NCBI GenBank assembly: GCA_020444165.1
Contig: JAHLLK010000004.1
Span: 83,178-147,177 of the forward strand
Direction: 5' to 3'
Length of the DNA stretch: 64,000 nucleotides
Source of the DNA: Deltaproteobacteria bacterium
GTDB taxonomy: Bacteria; Desulfobacterota; Desulfarculia; Desulfarculales; Desulfarculaceae
The notes beneath the pieces were generated by a model. The model was not told where the DNA came from and did no database searches. It saw only the letters and a program-made list of their open reading frames with translations. Shown one piece after another: positions 34,649 to 43,687 of the stretch (positions are counted from its first letter, which is position 1; every line of letters starts with the position of its first letter). The position numbers and the translations under genes were made by a program.

Positions 34649-35710
34649 TTAGCGCCAGTTTTCCCGGGCCAGGCGGCTGACCGCTCCGGTCAGGTCCAGG
34701 ATGCGCCGGGCCTTTTCCGCGTTGAGGGAGCCCATGCCGCAGGCCGGGGTCACCAGGGCTTGGTCGGCCAGGGTCTGGCGGTCGAAGCCTTTGGCCGCCA
34801 GTTCGTTCAAGAGGGCCTCGAGGCCTTGCCACAACCCTGCGGCGGTCTCGTCACCCCGGAAATTGTCCGTGGGCACCGCGCCCCAAGCCACGGCCCCGCC
34901 CCGGGCAAAGAGCTGGGCCAGGGCCTCGGGATAGAGCAGCAGGTGCCGGCCGTAGCCGGCCGAGTCCAGATTCAGCACGTCTGCGCCGGCCTCGATCAAC
35001 AACCCCCAGTCGGTATTGCCGCAGCAGTGCACCCCGATCACCACCTCGGGGGCCCGGCTGGTCAGCTCCTCGAAGCTGGCCGCGAGGAGCCCCAGCACGG
35101 TCTCCCGGTTCACCGGGGTGAAGGCGCTGCCGTAGCCTGAGAGATAGGGCTCGTCAAAGAAGATCATCAGCGGCCGGCCCAGGGGGGCCATTTGGGCCGC
35201 CTGGGCCGCGGCGGCGGCGCCCAGGCCCCGGGCCACGGCCTCGGCCAGCTCATCGTCAAAGACCAGCGCCTTGCCGTCCCGGCCCGTCACCGCCGCGGCC
35301 AGGGTCAGGGGCCCGGTGACGTGGCCCTTGACCCAGGGATACGCGCCGGCCGGCGCCCGGCCCACGGTCTGCAAAAAGGCGTGGAACCCCGCCGCCTCTG
35401 CCTCGCCCAGGCCAAAGGTGGTCAGGTCTTCCCCCAACAGGCGCTCGTAAAAGGCGGCCAGGGCCTCCTCCCGGGACAGGTCCGGGTGGGCCAGGACCTC
35501 CCGGCGGCCGGGGTCGGCGGTCAGGACCGGGTAGCAGGCCGGGGCGTACTGCAGATTCATGTCCTCCAAGGGGGACCGGGCCGGCAACTGCGGCCAATAG
35601 GGCATCTCGGGCAGACGCTCCAGCACGTCGGACACGGCTTGGCCGACCTCCAGATGGGGCAGGCTGCCGATGCCCGTGGCCGTGAAATGAGGCTTGAAAT
35701 CCTTAGGCAC
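34649..35710 (-). CDS. Core-MetE-like/UroD-superfamily methyltransferase
   Basis: A 353-residue TIM-barrel protein like the catalytic C-terminal half of cobalamin-independent methionine synthase. Zinc-ligand candidates are H228-x-C230 in VIGVHCCGNTDW, E187 in FFDEPYLSGYG and C324 in TPACGMGSL, matching His-x-Cys, Glu and Cys of MetE. The N-terminal MetE half is absent. Proteins of this type are thought to move methyl groups from a corrinoid or other donor to homocysteine; the real donor here is not known. ATG 35710 overlaps the efp stop by eight bases. It may instead belong to another UroD-like methyltransferase group. Confidence 0.78.
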   Translation of the reverse strand: MPKDFKPHFTATGIGSLPHLEVGQAVSDVLERLPEMPYWPQLPARSPLEDMNLQYAPACYPVLTADPGRREVLAHPDLSREEALAAFYERLLGEDLTTFGLGEAEAAGFHAFLQTVGRAPAGAYPWVKGHVTGPLTLAAAVTGRDGKALVFDDELAEAVARGLGAAAAAQAAQMAPLGRPLMIFFDEPYLSGYGSAFTPVNRETVLGLLAASFEELTSRAPEVVIGVHCCGNTDWGLLIEAGADVLNLDSAGYGRHLLLYPEALAQLFARGGAVAWGAVPTDNFRGDETAAGLWQGLEALLNELAAKGFDRQTLADQALVTPACGMGSLNAEKARRILDLTGAVSRLARENWR

Positions 35711-36260
35711 GTTCCAGATAATCTCCGGTTCGGGTGTCGATCTTCAGCACGTCGCCTTCCTCGATGAACAGGGGCACCTGCACTACCAGGCCGGTCTCCA
35801 GGGTGGCGGGTTTGGTGGCGCCGGTGGCGGTGTCGCCCCGCATGCCCGGCTCGGTGTGGGTCACCTCCAGGTCCACGGTGATGGGCAGTTCCACCCCGAT
35901 GGGCCGGCCCTGGAAGTACAGCACCTGCAGGTCGATGTTGGGCTTGAAATAGTCCACCGCGCTGCCCAGGTGGTCGGCGGCCACGAACACCTGGTCATAG
36001 GTGTCGGTGTCCATGAACACGTACTGGTCGCCTTCCTGGTAGAGGTACTGCATGTTCTTCTGCTCCAGGTCGGGCTTGTCCACCTTGGCCCCGGAACGGA
36101 AGGTCTGCTCCAACACCTGGCCGGTCTCCAGGTTCTTCAGCTTGGTGCGCACAAAGGCGCCGCCCTTGCCGGGCTTGACATGCTGGTATTCCACGATCAC
36201 ATAGGGCTTGCCCTCGATCTCCACTTTCAAGCCCTTGCGAAAATCCGCCGTACTATACAT
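35703..36260 (-). CDS. efp: Translation elongation factor P
   Basis: A 185-residue EF-P with the three-domain beta-barrel layout. The N-terminal KOW-like domain has the loop HVKPGKGGAFVR with Lys32 at the tip, the position modified with beta-lysine in enterobacteria; a Lys tip suggests an EpmA-type or unmodified form. OB domains follow (YLYQEGDQYVFMDTDTYDQV and GATKPATLETGLVVQVPLFI). It relieves ribosome stalling at polyproline, which is relevant because several proteins here are Pro-rich. No epmA or epmB is adjacent. Standard length and start. Confidence 0.96.
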   Translation of the reverse strand: MYSTADFRKGLKVEIEGKPYVIVEYQHVKPGKGGAFVRTKLKNLETGQVLEQTFRSGAKVDKPDLEQKNMQYLYQEGDQYVFMDTDTYDQVFVAADHLGSAVDYFKPNIDLQVLYFQGRPIGVELPITVDLEVTHTEPGMRGDTATGATKPATLETGLVVQVPLFIEEGDVLKIDTRTGDYLERA

Positions 36261-36317
36261 AGAGTAGCCTACCTGTTGACTGAATGGGAAAAGGATAACC
36301 GATAATCGGGGTTGAGG

Positions 36318-37079
36318 TCACTCGCGGGCGGCCCGCCGGCGCGCGGCCCGCTCCAAGCTGCCCAGCCGCCGGGCCAGGTGGGCCTCCCGTGGGGAGACCC
36401 GGGGCCGGGGAGCCTCCGGAACCGCGGCCGGCGGAACGGCCGGGGCCACGGCCGGCTCCGGGGCGGGTGGTTTGGCCGCCGGCGGGGGAGCCGGCTCCGG
36501 CTGGGCGGCTTCCGCCCGGGCCGGGGGCACGCCGGCCAGCTCCTGCAACTGGGCCAGGCGCTTGATCAAGGCGTCGTCCCGGGGGCGCTCCCGGGAAAGC
36601 TTGTCGTAGATGCCCAAGGCCTGCCGGTAATGACCTTGGGAGGCGTAGACCTCGGCCAGGGTGGCCGTGGCCTGGGGGTCCTCGCCAAAATCGTCCTCGG
36701 GCTGCAGGGACAGGGACAGGGCCAAGGCCCGGGCCTGGTCCGCCTCGTGGCGGCGGCCGTCCTGGTCCAGGAGCCGGGCCATGCTCTCGAAGACCCCGGC
36801 GTGCTTGCGGAGCTGGTCCGCCGCGGTGTGCAGGTGGAAAAGGGCCTGCGCGGTGCGGCCCTGCTCCTCCAGCACCTGGGCCAAGAGATGCCGGGCGGCG
36901 ATGTCGTCGGTGTTCACGACCAACAGCCGCTCCAGCACCTGGGCGGCCTCGTCCTGGCGGCCCAGGCCGTAGTAGACCCGGGCCAGCTTCAGGGCCATGC
37001 GGGAGCCGGGGTTGTCAGCCACCCAGGCTTCCAGGATCATCAGCTCCGGAGAGCCGTTCTTGCCCCCCTCGGTGCTCAC
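36318..37079 (-). CDS. Tetratricopeptide-repeat protein with Pro/Ala-rich tail
   Basis: A 253-residue protein built from TPR-like helices (LARVYYGLGRQDEAAQVLER, HLLAQVLEEQGRTAQALFHL, LAEVYASQGHYRQALGIYDK). An Ala/Pro-rich linker (about 180-230) and a basic end (RRLGSLERAARRRAARE) follow. No signal peptide is visible. TPR arrays mediate protein contacts; the partner is unknown. GTG 37079 overlaps the stop of the FtsB-like gene (GTGA), and the upstream part of the open frame is only a shadow. It may support envelope or division functions together with its neighbour, by position only. Confidence 0.75.
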   Translation of the reverse strand: MSTEGGKNGSPELMILEAWVADNPGSRMALKLARVYYGLGRQDEAAQVLERLLVVNTDDIAARHLLAQVLEEQGRTAQALFHLHTAADQLRKHAGVFESMARLLDQDGRRHEADQARALALSLSLQPEDDFGEDPQATATLAEVYASQGHYRQALGIYDKLSRERPRDDALIKRLAQLQELAGVPPARAEAAQPEPAPPPAAKPPAPEPAVAPAVPPAAVPEAPRPRVSPREAHLARRLGSLERAARRRAARE

Positions 37080-37378
37080 CGCTTCTCTTTCCCGGCCTGG
37101 GGCGCCGCCTCGTAAACCACTTCGTCGGGCCGCACCAGGTTCATCTCCCGGCGGCAGGCCTGCTCCAGGGCCTGGGGGTCGTCCCGGAGCCGCTCCGCCT
37201 GGCGGTAGAGGCCCTGGTTGACCGCGTCCAGTTCCAGATTGGCCTGGCGGACCTGCACCAGCTCCTGGTGGGCCCGCCGTAGCGTGCTGTAGCCGCGGTG
37301 CACGGCAAAAAGGCAGGCCAAGGCCAATACCCCCGCCAAAAGGAGCCACCAAGGGCTGCGTTTTTGGGGTTCGGCCAA
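37076..37378 (-). CDS. FtsB/DivIC-like septum protein
   Basis: A 100-residue bitopic protein: short cytoplasmic N-terminus, one membrane helix (about 10-27, WWLLLAGVLALACLFAVH), then a coiled coil (LRRAHQELVQVRQANLELDA) and a short C-terminal region with REMNLVRPDEVVYE. The RxELNLVxPGE-like end is typical of FtsB/DivIC, which joins FtsL and FtsQ in the divisome. It lies 22 bases downstream of the FAD reductase gene and overlaps the TPR gene. Confidence is limited by the short, low-complexity sequence. Confidence 0.8.
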   Translation of the reverse strand: MAEPQKRSPWWLLLAGVLALACLFAVHRGYSTLRRAHQELVQVRQANLELDAVNQGLYRQAERLRDDPQALEQACRREMNLVRPDEVVYEAAPQAGKEKR

Positions 37379-37400
37379 GGCAACCTCCAGGAGAAGGCCG

Positions 37401-38570
37401 TTAACTCAGGGGGTTACTATAATATGAACCGCCGCGGGGGTCAAGGGGCCAGGGCCGGCCCACCAGCCCCCGGACCAAGGCCGCCCACACCCCCGTGGGC
37501 TGCACCGCGCCCCGGAGGATGTCCCAGCCCAGTTCCAGGCCGCCGGGATGCCGCCGGGCCAGGCCCTGGAACAGGGTTGGCCAGCCGAAAGTCAGCCAGG
37601 CCAGCCTCGCGGCGTGGGCATGGTCCCGCCACAGGGTGTCCGCGAGTTCCGCGGGATAACGTTCCGGATTGCCGGCCAAAATGGCCCGCGCGGCCAGGCG
37701 GCCGGAGTACACGGCCGGGGCGATGCCTTCGCCCAGGAAGGGATCGGCCAGCCCGGCCGCGTCGCCCACCACCAGGGCGCGGCCCCGCTGCACCACCCCC
37801 CGGCGGCCCGGCGGGCAGGGAATCAGGGCGCCCCGCACCCGGCCCGGCTGCCCCAGGCCGTGGCGGGCCAAAAAACGGGCATAGGGCCGGTGGAGCCCCT
37901 GGGGCAGGGCCCCCCGGCGGCCGGTCCGCCCGGCCAGGCCCAGGTTCAGGGTGTCCCCCCGGCCAAAGGCCCAGCCATAGCCGCCCGGGGCGGAGCCCAA
38001 CTCGATCAGCGCGGCCCCGGCCAGCAGCCCGGCCAGCCGGCCGGGGAGCGGACGCTCCTCCACCAGGGCCGCGAACACGTGCCCGGTGCGCCCCAGGCCC
38101 AGGTCCCGACCCACCCGGCCGAGCGCCCCGTCCGCGCCCACCAGCCAAGCGGCCTGCCAAGTGCCCCGGTCGGTCGCCACCCGGAAGCTCCCGGTCTGGG
38201 ACGTCACCCGGGTCACCTTGGCCTGGCGGATTTCCGCGCCGGCCTGGGCGGCCCGTTCGGCCAGCCAAGCGTCCAGACGGGGCCGCTGCACGAACCAGGC
38301 CGCGGGCTCCCCGGCCCGGGAGCAGAGCGGCTCCTGCCCCGGGGCGGTGAGCCATAGAGTCTCCACCGGCCAGGCGGTGAGCCAGGCCGGCGGGTCCAGA
38401 AAGCCCAGGGCCTCCACTCCCCGCCGGGAAAGGCACCCGCCGCAGGGTTTTTCCCGGCCGAGGCGCGCCTCCAAGACCAGGACCCGCGCCCCGGCCCGGG
38501 CCAGTTCCACCGCCGCCGCCGCGCCAGCCGGGCCCAGCCCCACCACCATCACCGAAAAATCCGCCTTCAA
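37401..38570 (-). CDS. FAD-dependent geranylgeranyl-reductase-like oxidoreductase
   Basis: A 389-residue flavoprotein. The N-terminal dinucleotide-binding motif VVGLGPAGAAAAVELARAGA is followed by LEARLGREKPCGGCLSRRG, like the K-P-C-G-G signature of the geranylgeranyl reductase family, then LVGADGALGRVGRDLGL and the second FAD motif VVGDAAGLADPFLGEGI. These enzymes saturate isoprenoid chains or oxidise related lipids; the substrate here is unknown. TTG 38570 is preferred because it gives MKADFSVMVVGLG after a GGAGTGAGG site; the open frame extends 23 codons further with no support. Divergent from the radical SAM gene. Confidence 0.82.
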   Translation of the reverse strand: MKADFSVMVVGLGPAGAAAAVELARAGARVLVLEARLGREKPCGGCLSRRGVEALGFLDPPAWLTAWPVETLWLTAPGQEPLCSRAGEPAAWFVQRPRLDAWLAERAAQAGAEIRQAKVTRVTSQTGSFRVATDRGTWQAAWLVGADGALGRVGRDLGLGRTGHVFAALVEERPLPGRLAGLLAGAALIELGSAPGGYGWAFGRGDTLNLGLAGRTGRRGALPQGLHRPYARFLARHGLGQPGRVRGALIPCPPGRRGVVQRGRALVVGDAAGLADPFLGEGIAPAVYSGRLAARAILAGNPERYPAELADTLWRDHAHAARLAWLTFGWPTLFQGLARRHPGGLELGWDILRGAVQPTGVWAALVRGLVGRPWPLDPRGGSYYSNPLS

Positions 38571-38721
38571 CCGCCCGACCTCACTCCAAATCGCTGTCCC
38601 TGGGCCCTCGCTGGGCCTCTCCCCAGAGTTTCCGCGCAACCTTTGCGCCCGGCCCCCGGGTATGGTAATAACCCCTCACCTTTTAACGCGCTTGAAACCC
38701 TTTGGGCGAGAAAAAATCCCC

Positions 38722-39987
38722 ATGAGCACCCCCCGCCTGCTTTACGCCGACGAAAACGGCAACATCTACGACCATCCCGAGTTGGGCCTGGCCGGTTCCG
38801 CGGCCGGCCGCTGGGAGCCGGTGGACGAACGGGACTGCATCCCCCTGCCCGAGGGCAGCGAGATGTTCCTCCTGCCCGGCCGCCTGCCGGTGGGGGTGAA
38901 CGCCAAGGGCGACTTCGAGGTCATGGACCAGGATCTCCTGGAGCCGGACCAGACCGTGACCGCGGTGGCCGCCTTCATGGCCCCGGCCCACACCGCCACC
39001 CTCTGGGCCGCCTATCATACCCAGCCCGGCGCCCCCACCCTGCCGCTCTTTGCCTATGCCGCGGTGGGCTTCGCCCGGGGAGAGTTCGTGGTCACCGGGC
39101 TCCGGGTGGATCCCCTGCCCCGCCAGGACGCCGCCCGCTTCCCGACCCAGGAGGTCATCGCCTCCTCGGCCAAGCGGCTGTTGCGCAAGTATCAACACAA
39201 CCGCCTGTGGCAGCACCTGGGCAACTGCGCCCTGACCTACGGCTGCCCCGCGGCCAAGAACCTGATGATCGGCCGCTGGGAAGCGCCCCTGCCCACCAGC
39301 CCGGCCTGCAACGCCTCCTGCCTGGGCTGCCTCTCCTCCCAGCCGGACTGCCGGTTCCCGGCCACCCAGGACCGCATCGCCTTCGTGCCCGAGCCGGCCG
39401 AGGTGGCCGAGGTGGCCCTGCACCACTTTGCCAACCAGCGTGACCCCCTGGTGAGCTTCGGCCAGGGCTGCGAGGGCGAGCCGCTGTTGCAGGAAGACCT
39501 GTTGGCCGAGGCCATCCACCTGATCCGCCAAAAGGAGCCCACGGGCACCATCAACCTGAACACCAACGGCAGCAAGCCCGCGGCCGTGGCCCGGCTCATG
39601 CGCGAGGGGCTCACCTCCATCCGGGTGTCGGTGAACAGCCTCTTGCCCGCCCGCCACCAGGCCTATTACCAGCCCAAGGGCTGGAGCCTGGACGACGCGG
39701 TGGAGTCCATCCGCCAGGTCAAGCGGGCCGGTGGCCGGGCCTCCATAAACCTCCTGACCCTGCCCGGGGTCACGGACCAGCCCGAGGAAGCGGAGGCCCT
39801 GTACCGGCTCATCGCGGACACCCGCCTGGATTTGATCCAGTGGCGGAACCTGAACATCGATCCCGAGGTGTATCTGGACGAGCTGCACATCGCCCCGCCC
39901 CAGGAGCGCCTGGGCATCCCCCAGCTCATGGCCGAGGTGAAGAAGCGCTACCCCTGGGTGCGGCACGGTTATTTCAACCTCAAGTGA
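38722..39987 (+). CDS. Radical SAM protein
   Basis: A 421-residue radical SAM enzyme. The 4Fe-4S motif is C196-x3-C200-x2-C203 (SPACNASCLGCLSSQPDC), placed late because an N-terminal region of about 190 residues precedes the barrel. Further barrel motifs are FGQGCEGEPLLQEDLLAEAI (GGE-like) and TINLNTNGSKPAAVARLMRE. No C-terminal SPASM cysteine cluster is seen. The reaction is unknown; the N-terminal domain (LLYADENGNIYDHPELGLAG) is not one I can name. GGGCGAG lies about 10 bases before ATG 38722. Confidence 0.85.
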   Translation: MSTPRLLYADENGNIYDHPELGLAGSAAGRWEPVDERDCIPLPEGSEMFLLPGRLPVGVNAKGDFEVMDQDLLEPDQTVTAVAAFMAPAHTATLWAAYHTQPGAPTLPLFAYAAVGFARGEFVVTGLRVDPLPRQDAARFPTQEVIASSAKRLLRKYQHNRLWQHLGNCALTYGCPAAKNLMIGRWEAPLPTSPACNASCLGCLSSQPDCRFPATQDRIAFVPEPAEVAEVALHHFANQRDPLVSFGQGCEGEPLLQEDLLAEAIHLIRQKEPTGTINLNTNGSKPAAVARLMREGLTSIRVSVNSLLPARHQAYYQPKGWSLDDAVESIRQVKRAGGRASINLLTLPGVTDQPEEAEALYRLIADTRLDLIQWRNLNIDPEVYLDELHIAPPQERLGIPQLMAEVKKRYPWVRHGYFNLK

Positions 39988-39995
39988 GCTTCCCG

Positions 39996-40021
39996 GGCGC
40001 CGTCCCTGGGGGGTCGGCGCC
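39996..40021. terminator. Hairpin between the convergent radical SAM and mfd genes
   Basis: GGCGCCG (39996-40002) pairs with CGGCGCC (40015-40021). A second CCGGGGC...GCCCCGG stem follows around 40031-40062. No T run follows, so termination is plausible but not clear. The rest of 39988-40088 has no gene. Confidence 0.45.
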
Positions 40022-40088
40022 GGCGCGGATGCCGGGGCCCGCCACCTTCCCCGCCCCGGGGCGCCGTGCCTTCGCTCCAACTAAAATC

Positions 40089-43000
40089 TCAGTTCGCGCC
40101 GGCTCCCAGCTCGTGCAGGAAATTCCGCGCCGCGGCCAAGGGGGATTCCCCCTGGCCCAAGCGCACGTGAATCCTGCCCTCGGGGAACACCTTCACCCCC
40201 CGCCGGGGATCCTGGGCGATTTGCATCAGCCGCGCCATGTCCAGGTGGTGGGACTCGCCAAAGTGGGCGGTCAAGGACCCCGCGGCCAAGTCCAGGCGGT
40301 GGGCCCCCAACTGCCGCAGCAGCCGCTTCAGGTCCACGGCGTCCAGGAGGTTCCGCACCGGGGCCGGAGCCGGGCCGAAGCGGTCGGCCAGCTCGCGGCC
40401 GATCTGCTCCAGGTCTTCGGCCTGCCGCACGGCCGAGAGCCGGCGGTACACCCCCAGGCGCACCTCGGCGTCGGGCACGTAGTCCTCGGGAAGCTGGGCG
40501 GCCAGGGCCAGGTTCAGCTCCGGCTCGGGCCCCTCGGGCGGGGCCTCGCCCTTCAGCCGCGCGATGGCCTCCTCCAGCATGGCCAGATACAGCTCATAGC
40601 CCACCTCGGCGGCCACCCCGGACTGGGCCTCGCCCAAGAGGTTGCCCGCCCCCCGGATCTCCAGATCGTGCATGGCGATGGCGAACCCCGCCCCCAGGCT
40701 GGTGAAGTCCATCAGGGCCTTCAAGCGCTTCTTGGCGTCTCGGGACAGCGCGGTTTCGGACTTGATGAAGAGATAGGCATAGGCCCGCTGGTTGCTGCGG
40801 CCCACCCGGCCCCGGAGCTGGTAGATCTGGCTGAGGCCCAGCTTGTCGGCGTTGTTGATAACGATGGTGTTGGCGCTGGGGATGTCCAGGCCGGATTCGA
40901 TGATGGTGGTGGCCACCAACACATCCAGCTCCCGGCGCACAAAGGCCAGCATCACCCGCTCCAGGGACTTTTCCGAGAGCTGGCCGTGGGCCACGCCCAC
41001 CCGGGCCTGGGGGGCCAGGGCTTTGATCATGGCCGCCATCTTGCCGATGTCCTGCACCCGGTTGTGCACGAAGAACACCTGCCCACCCCGCCGCAGTTCC
41101 CGTTCGATGGCCTCCTTGACGCTCTGGGGACTGAAGGTGGACATGTAGGTCTTGATGGCCATGCGGTCCTCGGGCGGGGTGTTGATCACCGAGAGGTCCC
41201 GGATGCCCGAGAGGCTGAGCTGCATGGTGCGGGGGATGGGCGTGGCGGTGAGGGTGAGCACGTCCACCAAGCGGCGGAGTTGCTTCAGTTTCTCCTTGTC
41301 CCGCACTCCGAAGCGCTGCTCTTCGTCCACCACCAGGAGCCCCAGGTTGGCGAAGACCACGTCCTGGGACAGGAGGCGGTGGGTGCCGATGAGGATGTCC
41401 ACCCCGCCCTTGGCCAGGGCGGCCAGCACCTTTTTCTGCTGGGCCGCGGTCTTGAAACGGGACAGCGAGTCCACCACCAGGGGCGTGTCCTTCAGGCGCT
41501 CCAAAAAGGTCTGGAAATGCTGCTCGGCCAGGACGGTGGTAGGCACCAGCACCGCCACCTGCCGGCCCTGGCTGGCCACCAGGAAGGCGGCGCGCAGAGC
41601 CACTTCGGTCTTGCCAAAGCCCACGTCGCCGCAGACCAGGCGGTCCATGGGCCGGGGGGAGGTGAGGTCCTCGATGACCTCGCTGATGGAGCGGGCCTGG
41701 TCCGGGGTCTCCGAGTAGGGGAAGCCCAGCTCGAACTCCCGGTAGGCGCGGTCCGGGGCGTGGTAAACGTGGCCCTTGTGCACCCGGCGGGTGGCGTACA
41801 GCTCCACCAGGTCCTGGGCGATCTCCTCCACCGCCTTCTTGACGCGGCCCTTGGTGCGGGCCCAGACCTTGCCGCCCAGCCGGTCCAGGCTGGGCTTGGC
41901 GTCACCCGGGCCGCGGTACTTGGTGATGAGGCCCATGCGATCGGCCGGCAGGTAGAGCCGGTCGCCGCCGTGGTACACGATTTCCAGGAAATCGCTCTCG
42001 GCCGGACCCACGGCCATGGACTTGAGGCCCAAATACTGGCCCACCCCGTGGTCCACGTGCACCACCAGATCGCCGGGGACCAAGTCGTCCAGGGCGGCCA
42101 GCATGGCCGAAAGCTTGGGGGGAGCCTTTTGGCGCACCACTCGGGGGGCGCCGAACACCTCGTCCTCGGTGACCAGGCACAACGGCAGGTCAGCCGGGGC
42201 AAAGCCGTGCAACAGCCCGCCCACCAACAGGGTGAGGCGGCCGTCGGCCGGCGGCGGCCAGGTCTGCCGGGCGCTGGCGGCCACCGCGGCCGGGATCTCC
42301 CGCTCGGCGAACAGCTCGGTGAGGCGGTCTATTTGGGAGCGGGAGCGGCAGACCAACACCGTGGCCCGGCCCTCCTCGGCCCGCTCGGCCACCCAGGCCA
42401 GGAAGGCGGTGAGCACCGAGCCCTTGCCCCCGGCCCGGGCCAGGTCCTGGTACAGGCCCGACCAGGAGTCGGCCTGCAGGCGCACCCAGCCGCTTTCCTC
42501 CCACCCCTGGGGAGAGAGGGCCAGGGCCCGGAAGGCCAGGCGCGGCCCGTCCGCCAGCCGGAGCCTGATCTGGTCCGGGGTGCGGCGCTGATAGGGGGGC
42601 GCCAGCACGATGCGCCCCTGATCCCGGGCCGCCTCGAACTCAGCCGCCAACTCCTTGGCCTCGGTCCGCAAAAGCTCCTCGGTCTCGGCCGGTTCCAACA
42701 GCACCCGGCGGCAGCCCACGGGCAGATAGGAGAACAGGTCCGCCGCCTGGGCCGAGTATAAGGAAAGCAGCGACTCCAGACCGGGGAACACCACCCGGCG
42801 CTCCATCTGCTCGGTCAGTTCGGCCAGCCGCCGGGTGGAGAGCTTCTCCTCCCGGGCGATATCCCGGATTTGCGCCACTGCCCGTTCCACCGCCGCGGGG
42901 GAGAGGTCCACCGGGTGGCAGGGGATCATCTGGGCGGCGGCCAGCTTGACCAGGGAGCGCTGGTCCGCCGGGTCAAAGGTGCGCAGGCTCTCGACCTCGT

Positions 43001-43640
43001 CGCCAAAGAACTCCACCCGGACCGGCTCTTCCAACAAGGGCCCGAAATAGTCCACCACCGAGCCCCGCACCGCGAACTCGCCCACCTGTTCCACCACGCT
43101 CACCGTGGTGTAGCCGCCCTCCAACAGGGCCTGCACCAGCTTGTCACGTTCCAGCTCCGCCCCAGCCGCCAGGGCCAGGGAGCCGTCCACCAGCCGCTCC
43201 GGGGGGCAGAGGCGGCAGGTGAGCGCCCCGGCCGAGGTCACCACGATGAGGGGCTCCTCCAGGGCGATCAGCTCCCACATGACGGCCAGGCGGCGGGCGA
43301 TGATCTCGGCCGGGGGGTCCAGCTCGCGGTAGGGCGAGACCTCGTAGGCCGGGAACAAGCGCACCGGAGCCGGGCGATCGTCCTCCCCGCCCAGGAAGAA
43401 TTCCAGGTCGCGGTTCAGGGACTCGGCCAGGGCCAGGGTGGGGCAGACCACCAGGGTGGTGGCCGGCGAGGCCAGCCAGAGGCGGGCCAGGGCAAAGGCC
43501 CGGGCCGAGCCTTCCACCCCGCCCACCAGGACCTCCCGGCCGGCGGCCATGCCCTCCAGGACTTGGCCGAGCCCCGCGCCCAGCGGCCAGGTGGCGCGCC
43601 CGGAAGGGGACGAAGCAATGTGTGCGGGAGGAAGGGACAA
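40089..43640 (-). CDS. mfd: Transcription-repair coupling factor Mfd
   Basis: An ATP-driven translocase of 1183 residues that removes stalled RNA polymerase and recruits UvrA. In order: UvrB-like domains (from about 15), the RNA-polymerase-interacting domain (LVPGDLVVHVDHGVGQYLGL, about 510), and the SF2 motor with Walker A GDVGFGKTEVALRAAF (about 670), DEEQ (about 770), TATPIPRTMQLSLSG and QLRGRVGRSNQRAYAY. A C-terminal TRCF domain (LPEDYVPDAEVRLGVYRRLS) completes it. Length matches the family. The start is uncertain: TTG 43640 gives MSLPPAHIASS and follows AAGAGG at rather long spacing; the larger open frame would overlap the HDOD gene. It lies 47 bases after that gene. Confidence 0.95.
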   Translation of the reverse strand: MSLPPAHIASSPSGRATWPLGAGLGQVLEGMAAGREVLVGGVEGSARAFALARLWLASPATTLVVCPTLALAESLNRDLEFFLGGEDDRPAPVRLFPAYEVSPYRELDPPAEIIARRLAVMWELIALEEPLIVVTSAGALTCRLCPPERLVDGSLALAAGAELERDKLVQALLEGGYTTVSVVEQVGEFAVRGSVVDYFGPLLEEPVRVEFFGDEVESLRTFDPADQRSLVKLAAAQMIPCHPVDLSPAAVERAVAQIRDIAREEKLSTRRLAELTEQMERRVVFPGLESLLSLYSAQAADLFSYLPVGCRRVLLEPAETEELLRTEAKELAAEFEAARDQGRIVLAPPYQRRTPDQIRLRLADGPRLAFRALALSPQGWEESGWVRLQADSWSGLYQDLARAGGKGSVLTAFLAWVAERAEEGRATVLVCRSRSQIDRLTELFAEREIPAAVAASARQTWPPPADGRLTLLVGGLLHGFAPADLPLCLVTEDEVFGAPRVVRQKAPPKLSAMLAALDDLVPGDLVVHVDHGVGQYLGLKSMAVGPAESDFLEIVYHGGDRLYLPADRMGLITKYRGPGDAKPSLDRLGGKVWARTKGRVKKAVEEIAQDLVELYATRRVHKGHVYHAPDRAYREFELGFPYSETPDQARSISEVIEDLTSPRPMDRLVCGDVGFGKTEVALRAAFLVASQGRQVAVLVPTTVLAEQHFQTFLERLKDTPLVVDSLSRFKTAAQQKKVLAALAKGGVDILIGTHRLLSQDVVFANLGLLVVDEEQRFGVRDKEKLKQLRRLVDVLTLTATPIPRTMQLSLSGIRDLSVINTPPEDRMAIKTYMSTFSPQSVKEAIERELRRGGQVFFVHNRVQDIGKMAAMIKALAPQARVGVAHGQLSEKSLERVMLAFVRRELDVLVATTIIESGLDIPSANTIVINNADKLGLSQIYQLRGRVGRSNQRAYAYLFIKSETALSRDAKKRLKALMDFTSLGAGFAIAMHDLEIRGAGNLLGEAQSGVAAEVGYELYLAMLEEAIARLKGEAPPEGPEPELNLALAAQLPEDYVPDAEVRLGVYRRLSAVRQAEDLEQIGRELADRFGPAPAPVRNLLDAVDLKRLLRQLGAHRLDLAAGSLTAHFGESHHLDMARLMQIAQDPRRGVKVFPEGRIHVRLGQGESPLAAARNFLHELGAGAN

Positions 43641-43687
43641 AACGGCTTGGAACCTCTTGACGGGGGGTGGATGGAGAGGGGAGCGGC

